From Cliona cf. orientalis (Eukaryota; Porifera; Demospongiae; Clionaida; Clionaidae): DNA of 64,000 nt. Every line of letters begins with the position of its first letter. Within the stretch, counting starts at the first letter, position 1. A program made the translations under genes and the position numbers. Positions 57,401-64,000 of the stretch are shown here, piece after piece. The DNA is taken from contig OZ005705.1 in assembly GCA_963930775.1 (NCBI GenBank), forward strand, positions 2,852,001-2,916,000, in the 5' to 3' direction. The notes under the pieces were generated by a model. That model searched no databases and was not told where the DNA came from. It saw only the letters and a program-made list of their open reading frames with translations.

Positions 57401-60097
57401 AGCAGTATAGGCTATTCAATTTCACTGACCAATCAGGTTCAAGGTTTGCTTTACCACCTGCGATCACATGCCATAGCGACCAATCAGAACCAAGCTTTGC
57501 ATGGCCTTGTTGGCGCATGCCATAGACCGAGAACCGATGATTCAGCCCAAGTTCACCAGACCCTTTTCCCTCCTTTTGAGGGTGGGGTCTGAGGACGAGA
57601 CTACGACCAGCCACACTTGTCAGAGAAAGTAGCACGCAGCTCACAAGGTATTCACTGGATACAAGCGTTACATCCTTCTGATTTTCTCATCACACCATAG
57701 GTTTCACCATAGATTACACCATAATTACCTCATAACCACGGAAAAGTAAATTGCTATTGAGGATTTAATGAAAAACCTACTACATCCCTCATCACTCGTC
57801 CCTCATGAAAATCACACTATCAGTGCCCATTATCAACCTTGGACACATCGCATCGCATATCGACAATATTGGGGCGCACGGCATGAACCGGTTGACCTGG
57901 ATGAAATCCCCCCAGAGTACGAACTCACCAAAGAAAGCAAACTGAGATAATCACCATATTATCCACGACAGCAGTGGCTAGCTAGCCACCTCAGAGTAGG
58001 GACAACCTCCTTACATGCCACAGCCCCTCCAAACACACACACACACAACTGATTTTCTTAGATTGTTCACCACAACTTACACATTGAGTCCAAGAGTGAT
58101 TCCCCGGTTCCCTCTGACATCCCATGTACCTGGAGGTTCTGCTTTGCTATAGGCACATGGTGGGGAGAAGCTCTCTTCAAGTTTTACATTGACCCCCATC
58201 GCATCAAAGTACCTGGAGGGACAGCAGAGAATGCAGCAACTGTGTGCTACAGGGGAGTCGAGTACCTACTTGATTGCTCCAGGGATCTCAAAGCCATTGG
58301 GGACTGGACCACCAGCAGGAATGCTAAACCGACCATTAGGCAATTGAGCTCCAGTCTTCAGAAATATAGAGACCTACAACACGTTATGTACATGTATGCA
58401 TTATTGCACACTCTGATCACACACCAAGGTGATTGTACCCTTTTGTGTGTGTCCTGAAATATGGAAAGTAGAGTGTATCTCAGCTGTACGAACTGGGCCT
58501 GAGTGAACTGTCCATAAAACTGCAGAGAAATAATGAAGTTCAGTAGTGATCAGGCAGCAACAGTGTTGATCTTACGTCTGTCAAGACCTTACAGGCGTAG
58601 TCAACCATGGCAACATGACTCTCTGAGCCTCCCACCAGTTCTCTGATTGTGTCCAGATGATTTAATGAGACCAGAATCACATCCTCTCCTCGACGACAGA
58701 GCAGCAACTACAGCATACGGTGTTGGAATCGCAAGAGGAGTGACATGCATGTACATGTATGATGCCAAATACCTGATATTTTGAGGACATCACCATCAGA
58801 TCATAGAGCTGTGAATATAAAACGTATGCATATTTAATATCATACATGCAATACAAATGTGCAGAGATTTTTTCTCTTTTAGTTATTATTATGCTCTGCA
58901 TTTCCACTCCAGCAACTAATCAACTAGGAATTTAATAGAAGTCTCTATAATAGGCAAGCCCAGGTCAAGAGTCACAGACAAAGAGTCAAGCACACAAAAT
59001 CCCATGGTTCATGGATTACAGACTGTGCTTCCTCCCTTGCATAATACCGTAGTGTCCTGGACAAGTGCCCACTCCCGGGTAAGCGCCCATGTACCACATT
59101 ACAAGGGTCAATGTAGCAGCTTCTATACTAACAAATGGAATTTATATCCCGAGTAAGTGCCCATGCAGGCCAAGATCGCAAGTTATGTTTGAGCGCCTGG
59201 GGATACTACGGTAACTCCTTTGTCAGGCTGTGAGGGTGCTATCTATGGTGCTAATGAGCTTACAGACCTAAGTGCATGGAACTTTGGACAACTACTGTAA
59301 GCGCTGAGCACTGATCAAGCATAGATAGCAGAGTAGGGTGAATACCTACGTACTACCTACCTACTCTACAATCTATGAATCAAGTGTGTGTCACTCACAC
59401 TCACTGAGGAAAAGAATGCCAGGGGTAATACTGGACTGTGAATTCACACTTCTTCACACTTGAACTGTGAATTGAGGAGCACCAGATAAAAATTAATATT
59501 AATTTTATAGCCAGAAATTATGGCGAGGAACTAAAATTTGGCAGTGTGATGATTTTCCCTCACAACCACCAAATTAAAATCTACCAGTAATGGAAACTAG
59601 GGACCTAATCACCAAATCTATTAGCCTAGAGGATACTCAAATTCTGCTTCCGCAAGGAAATGGCTGGACTTGGTGAAATTTTTCTCCCACTAAATCTTTT
59701 TGCAGTATAGGATCCAGTTGTAAGGCAATACCTTATCCATAGCACTGGAGTTGAGCTTCATGATGGAGGCATGAGCCAGCCTCTCAAACACCATTCGCAG
59801 CGACTTCCTGGTCAGCACCTTCTGAGGACGAAAGATCTCATTCACACAACGCGAATCCAACATCTGACCAACAATATCCCTCATCACTAAAAGTACAACA
59901 ACAGATGAATACAGGGTCAGCTTCAGCCCAATCAAGCTGCATGTTTTCACACATCACTCACTCTACTCAAAATGAACATGCAAACCTTTTTCTGACTTGG
60001 CCCTGCTCACTTTCTGAGCTCTGAGTCTCTGATCGAGTATATAGATCATTTCCCCACCAAGGTTGAAGAATAAAATTGGAAGGGAGCACAGAGACAT
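54499..60097 (-). CDS. OSCP1: OSCP1 (organic solute carrier partner 1)
   Basis: Conserved protein of uncertain biochemical role, first described as a partner of solute carriers and also known as NOR1. Thirteen exons join in phase to 403 aa: 59986-60097, 59732-59886, 58773-58808, 58576-58707, 58439-58519, 58270-58373, 58081-58212, 55929-56013, 54994-55081, 54842-54968, 54744-54792, 54603-54663, 54499-54548. Family landmarks: SLPILFFNLGGEMIYILDQR at the start, RLAHASIMKLNSSAMDK, LYDLMVMSSKYQ (a 36-nt exon), LNHLDTI, GRFSIPAGGPVPNGFEIPG, FHLRLFSGSDDEEEE, and a C-terminus SDDLLDLMDTLS close to the family's usual DDLLAMMDEL ending. Exon 1 must use a weak donor (AAAAAG/GTTTGC) to keep frame. Length is near the vertebrate protein (about 380 aa). 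Intron 7 (2 kb) and intron 8 are full of repeats. Confidence 0.95.
55195..55610. repeat. Interspersed repeat, inverted copy (OSCP1 intron 8)
   Basis: This stretch is the reverse-complement relative of 56620-56910 and 57040-57680. Shared pieces include AAAGCTAGCCTTG (complement CAAGGCTAGCTTT), CAGTACTGTCGAGTTCATCT-type sequence, and TCTGACACCTGTATCCAGCG-type sequence. No coding function. Confidence 0.7.
56265..56610. repeat. Poly-C / poly-G bearing repeat in OSCP1 intron 7
   Basis: A run of about 25 C (near 56299-56323) is followed after some 12 bases by a run of nearly 20 G (near 56336-56354), so the two can form a very GC-rich hairpin. Downstream AAAGGGGGCATGTCCCC and TTTGCCCCCCCCATCAAAGC suggest this is one end of a repeat that resembles 62843-63098 only in its C/G-rich character. 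Confidence 0.7.
56620..56910. repeat. Interspersed repeat, direct copy (OSCP1 intron 7)
   Basis: Relative of 57040-57680 in the same orientation and of 55195-55610 in the opposite one. Shared motifs are CAATCACAGAGATA, GCAGTACAGC(T/C)TCCAAA, GGATTACGT and TCAGAGAAAGTAGCA. Confidence 0.75.
57040..57680. repeat. Interspersed repeat interrupted by a MITE (OSCP1 intron 7)
   Basis: Left part 57040-57242 and right part 57604-57680 together match 56620-56910. The split falls exactly at the TAGTCTCG element (57243-57603). Confidence 0.8.
57243..57603. mobile_element. TAGTCTCG-end MITE, copy 3, with perfect 9-bp target-site duplication
   Basis: Begins TAGTCTCGTCC and ends GGACGAGACTA. It is flanked on both sides by CGACCAGCC (57234-57242 and 57604-57612). 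Inner arms AAAAGGGTCTGGTGAACTTG and the complement CAAGTTCACCAGACCCTTTT match copy 2. The 9-bp duplication points to a Mutator-like (MULE) mobiliser; that class is inferred. Confidence 0.92.
59045..59214. mobile_element. TTACCGTAGTGTCC MITE, copy 4 (OSCP1 intron 2)
   Basis: The left end TACCGTAGTGTCCTGG pairs with the right end GGGGATACTACGGTAA, with inner GTAAGCGCCCATGTA and AGCAGCTTCTATACTA shared with copies 1 and 2. Confidence 0.85.
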
Positions 60098-60704
60098 GGC
60101 TGATCTTGAGCACTGGAGTCTGGGGGGCCGGGGACGAGACGAAGTTGAACAAGAAGTCTTTTACTTTCGAAACGTATAATTAGAAGATGAACTATGAACC
60201 CCAGGCTAAACCCTGCAATATACTGTAGATCTGCTGTGAATCGCCTGTCGTGGATCCTGTAATCAAGGTGAATCAACTAAGATACTCACTATTGCATGTA
60301 TTACCAGAAGAGAGAGAAGCAGAGCTCCAACTAGGACATGTAGGAGTCCACTAGTCCATAGTAATCTATGACTAGTCTCAACTCTTGAATTATTCCCAGT
60401 ACAATGCAAGCATCGTCACGGTATTAAGGGCAGGAAACAATGGATAGACCAAGTATTAATGAAATCATCATTGACACAAGTTTGATGGGTAGTAGCAATA
60501 TTACTTTGCTGCTATCATGGTCAATAGAAGCAGAAACATATAGACTCATGTATAGAGATGATTATAGTACGCAGCTTGTGGTTGTGCACAGTCCGCTTCA
60601 AGCATATCTCATAAGGGTGCATGTACATAAATATACATACATCCTTATAATCGCATCACTCTCTCTACACATGTGCAAACTAAACCCAGAGCCATTGATC
60701 CCCC
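60098..60704. promoter_or_regulatory. Divergent promoter region of OSCP1 and the TRIM-like gene
   Basis: Only 607 bp separate the two start codons, which point away from each other, so both promoters must lie here or within first introns not seen. No certain TATA box or CpG cluster is visible; the part next to the OSCP1 start is moderately GC-rich. Confidence 0.5.
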
Positions 60705-63700
60705 ATGCTAAAGTGTCCAGTGTGTCAGGTGCCCTACACAACCAGTGGGGAGCAGCAGCCTCGTCTATTGGTGGGCTGTGGTCACACCTTCTGCAGTAAG
60801 TGTCTTGCATCGCGCCATGTGGACAACGAGCCGCTGACCTGCCCCCAGTGCTCACTGGCCAGTGAGGACCCCCATGTCCCCAACATCACCATCATGGGCT
60901 ACGTGGAGGCAACTGCCACTCCCTCTCCCGCCATCCACCCCATCCCACCACCACAGAAGGTCCTCTGCCAGGACTGCAAGCAGAAGCAGGCCACACTCAT
61001 CTGCTTCCAGTGCCTCGCTGCAGGCTTTAAGTTCTGTGATAGCTGTTCTGCTCGTGAACACAATCGAAACTTTGGACCAGTTAAGGAGCATGCACCTCAG
61101 CCAATAGAGAAAGCTGCTACTTCAATGCCTGTCCCTTCCTGCAAACAACATCCAGACAAACCTTGTCTCTACTTTTCCTTCAAGGTACATACATGTAGTC
61201 ATCGACATAGTATATTATTTATCTCACGGTCATTTCATTGTACTTATGCACACTCATGTCAGATGAACAGGTTTGCATGTGAGGACTGCAAGGATGAGAG
61301 CAACTTTTCCGAAGATGCCTACATCTCTGTTGCTATTGCTATCTCCCAGATACGAGATGAAGTGCCCAGCATGATGGGTTTCATCAGAGAGCGTGTCGAT
61401 ACAATCTCCCAGACTAGGGGTGAACTGGACCAACTCTTAGGCCAAGTCGAGCAAGAGAAGGTCACTACAGCCTTAGTTCATTATTACTCATTTCATCCCA
61501 GCATTTCTACTAGTTCATGGAGGAAAAACAGGAATAGCAAAAGGCCAAATATACATGTACCTTGTAGCCTAAGTTATCGAGGTTTCGTAGGTCAGAGAAT
61601 GGTGAAAGGGTTTTCTCCCACAGTCGTAATGTTTGTTATCATTATGTTACCCTCCATGCACAGGCCCGTGCTCTTGATCACGTTCGCAGTGAGTTTGGGC
61701 GATTTGAAGCAGCAATAAGGAAGCGACATGGTGAGCTGCTGGACCACATTGAGCAAGAGGTACATAAATCAATTCTCTCCTCACTCCAGGGTAGCTGCTC
61801 TTAGATTTGTTTCTAGTGACTTGCCTGCCTGCACTCTCTTGTGCCTATACATGTATATGCTTCCTCCTCTGTCTCAAATGTAGTCATAAAAATTGTACAT
61901 CAATTTTAGTAATTACCCCACACGAATGCATAAGGGGTAAAGCAATCAGTCGTGTCGTCATTGTTGTCATTAGCACAAAAATCGCCATATCTTGAGATGT
62001 CGGCATCTAAGCGACTCGTACTCATAACAAATCAATCAAATTCGGCAAAAAATTGGCTTCAGGGTGCATCATATCAAGGAACATGATCCACAAGTGTCAC
62101 AAATAGTGCCATTTTGTTGGACACTGTAGCCACGCCTATCGACAGTGCCTACTATATAGCTCAATGCATAATGCATGCCCATTGTGCTCATGCGCACAAC
62201 TAGTGTATGACTGGTAAAGATCGTCGAATGTTTTGCTCATTATATCTATTGTTCTAGCTACAAAAGCTATGGCTACTGTCCGCATCCGCTGACTGAAATC
62301 CGAAGCCCTATGGAACCAAGATATAGCTATACTAATTATTAGTACAGCAAAACATTCATATTATCTTACCAGTTCGGGCTAGGTCTGGGTGCAGAGAGTA
62401 CTTTTTGTCACCAAGATCCCCAGTACAACTAAGCAGCATTTCCACTATTTTCTGAAGTTCATAAAGTTATAGCCATGCACAGAAAGCAAGAGTGAATAAT
62501 AAGGAGGGGAAGAGAGTGTCAAACACACCATATACCCCGTGTAACATGTTTTCGGCGAGTAACATGATTTGCCACCGTGCGCACGTTACTCGCCCAAGGG
62601 GCTAAACACTTGATTTTTCTTAGAACTGTGAAGAATAGAGGCATTTTTCATGAGTTTTATGCAAGATTCTTCATGAACGCTTGTTTTATATTATGATCTG
62701 CTCGTTGAAATCACACTCGCGTTAGCTTGCACTCGAGACCCCGCCCATAACGTACCATTTGAATCGAGCACTCTCATTGGTCAATTTTTTTAATTCCTGA
62801 TGCTTGACTTTCCGAAAACATCTTATACGGAGTATATTACATGGGTGTAGATAACTTTTTCGTAGTGGGGGGGCTTGTGTTGCCACGCCCAATTTTGTGA
62901 CCACTCCTACTTATTATTAGATTACCACCGTGGCGGTGGTTGTTATAAATAATTTAATGAGAAAGTGGCTCATCACTTTTGGCAGAAATAAAAGTATCTT
63001 ATGGAGCCACGGCTCCGATAAGCTCTGGATTGTACATAGTTTATGGTGAAAAATCTGGGGGGGCTTCAGCCCCCCTAGCCCCCCCATTATCTACACCCTT
63101 GTATTATAGCGCATTCAATACTCATTTCCCCTCCTTATTATTTACTCTTGCAGAAAGTAAATCTATAGATTGCACAACGTGCACGCGAGGTGTGTGCTCT
63201 AAAGAGCTCTAGTTTTGCATGTGTATTCCTATAGCAACATTGACATAAGTTCACAGATTGCTAAGCTACAGAGTACAACGTACAGATAATTTCGGGTATT
63301 CATAACCCCCTCCCTCCCCCAAACCATTGCTTCATCTGATCAAAACTGATTGCTGGACCTGATTAAGGAGTACACAAACAAGTAGTGGGGAATTTCTAGT
63401 ATAGTAGGTGGTTTGGGTGCGAGTGATCACGTCCAGAATACAATCATATCAGGTGTGCCTAAATTAGGAAACACTCCGCTTTCATACCAGTGTGCATGCT
63501 GCACAAATTTGAACCATGATTATTTCTAATAGCACATGATTGGACGGTTAACATTGATGTGCTCAAAGGCTTTTAGTATAAAGCGCTCTATCACCTTACA
63601 GCAATACGCCCAGTTTGGGAATCAAATCAGGCATGAGATCATTCAACTGTTTAAGCAAAATCATTGTCCTAGGATGTGATTCATGGCCTTGTCTAAAATA

Positions 63701-64000
63701 CATGTACTTTGTCAGGGGGTGGACTAAATTCCCAATACTATTTATTACATAACCCAAATATTCCTTGTTGAATAATTTAATGTGTATAGGTTAGTCTCTC
63801 TCTCTCTCTCTCTCTTGCATATATTATCATAGTATGTATCTCACTCGTGCATGATGCAATAGGCTCAATTTCAAAGGAAAGCATTGGTTCAGCAACAAGA
63901 GAAATTAGAGGTTGCTCAAGGAAATGCTGACACTGCAATTGTTCGGGGAAACTGGCTACTGCAAATGTCTGATTATAACTACCTCCACCAAGCTGACGCT
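60705..64000 (+). CDS. TRIM-like RING/B-box/coiled-coil protein (5' part)
   Basis: Predicted E3 ubiquitin ligase of the TRIM group. Exons joining in phase 0: 60705-61184, 61263-61460, 61664-61759 and 63863 to past the window end. The RING finger is at residues about 4-48: CPVC, then VGCGHTFCSKC, then CPQC. A first B-box-like zinc site follows (CQDCKQ..CFQC..FCDSCSAREH), then a second (CKQHPDKPC..FACEDC). From residue about 190 a coiled coil begins: VDTISQTRGELDQLLGQVEQ, then ALDHVRSEFGRFEAAIRK, then AQFQRKALVQQQEKLEVAQ. The exon 2 donor (GAGAAG/GTCACT) is weak, so that join is least certain. The C-terminal domain (NHL, SPRY or other) lies outside the window, so the subfamily is open. It is the only complete start on the plus strand. 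Confidence 0.85.
61913..62460. repeat. Interspersed repeat with AAGGGGTAAAGCAATCAGT start (copy 2)
   Basis: Relative of 49575-49920 in the same orientation and longer; it lies in intron 3 of the TRIM-like gene. An inner part with ACTGGTAAAGATCGTC also occurs near 50595 in akirin intron 2. Confidence 0.75.
62843..63098. mobile_element. MITE with GGGTGTAGATAA ends
   Basis: The left end GGGTGTAGATAA and right end TTATCTACACCC are perfect complements; next inward GTGGGGGGGCTTG pairs with AGCCCCCCTAGCCCCCCC. About 256 bp, intron 3 of the TRIM-like gene. Confidence 0.85.
63795..63816. repeat. CT microsatellite
   Basis: Short (TC)n run about 50 bases before the acceptor of the last visible TRIM-like exon; it may also serve as the polypyrimidine tract region. 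Confidence 0.8.

Overview
The window is eukaryotic, almost certainly from an invertebrate animal. Genes are split into short exons with GT-AG (once GC-AG) introns, intergenic gaps are small, and introns are packed with short inverted-repeat elements. Akirin, Slp/SYTL-type Rab27 effectors, OSCP1, a p190RhoGAP-like GTPase, a clan-3 cytochrome P450 and a TRIM-like protein are metazoan families. The compact, AT-rich layout would suit a sponge or another early-branching animal, but no species can be named. Exon ends were placed by eye from splice consensus, reading-frame continuity and phase matching; nothing was searched.

Layout. (1) At 2-109 lies the possible last exon of a plus-strand gene. (2) 749-31207 on the minus strand is a duplicated cluster: three synaptotagmin-like genes, here SYTL-A (749-6189), SYTL-B (10924-17314) and SYTL-C (18340-27074). 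Each has an N-terminal Slp homology domain and then four or five C2 domains, where known Slps have two. An acidic coiled-coil gene, K (6998-10206), sits between A and B. A large tyrosine- and proline-rich scaffold, D (27460-31207), sits upstream of C. The gap between B and C (17315-18339) holds broken copies of the 3' end of D and the 5' exons of K. This shows that B and C arose by tandem duplication of a block ordered D-end / SYTL / K-start. (3) 31208-38689 has no recognisable coding sequence and may be one long intron. (4) 38686-39804 (E) and 41751-42929 (F) are two near-identical single-exon p190RhoGAP-like GTPase plus FF units. Both end at a phase-2 donor that fits the first visible exon of D, so they may be alternative first exons of D. 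(5) 43107-47658 is a 13-exon cytochrome P450. (6) 48138-53473 is akirin with 5 exons. (7) 54499-60097 is OSCP1 with 13 exons. (8) From 60705 to the window end, a RING/B-box TRIM-like gene runs on the plus strand, divergent from OSCP1.

Repeats. At least ten families of short inverted-repeat (MITE or foldback) elements lie in introns and gaps. One of them, with TAGTCTCG ends, has a 9-bp target-site duplication and is nested inside another repeat. A 90-bp coding minisatellite in SYTL-B and SYTL-C varies from 2 to about 13 copies. Long poly-C/G runs and CA, GT and GA microsatellites are common.

How the genes may relate. SYTL proteins are predicted Rab27 effectors for membrane docking. D looks like a Grb2/PI3K-type docking scaffold, and E/F would add a GTPase/FF head. 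The remaining genes look like unrelated housekeeping or metabolic neighbours.
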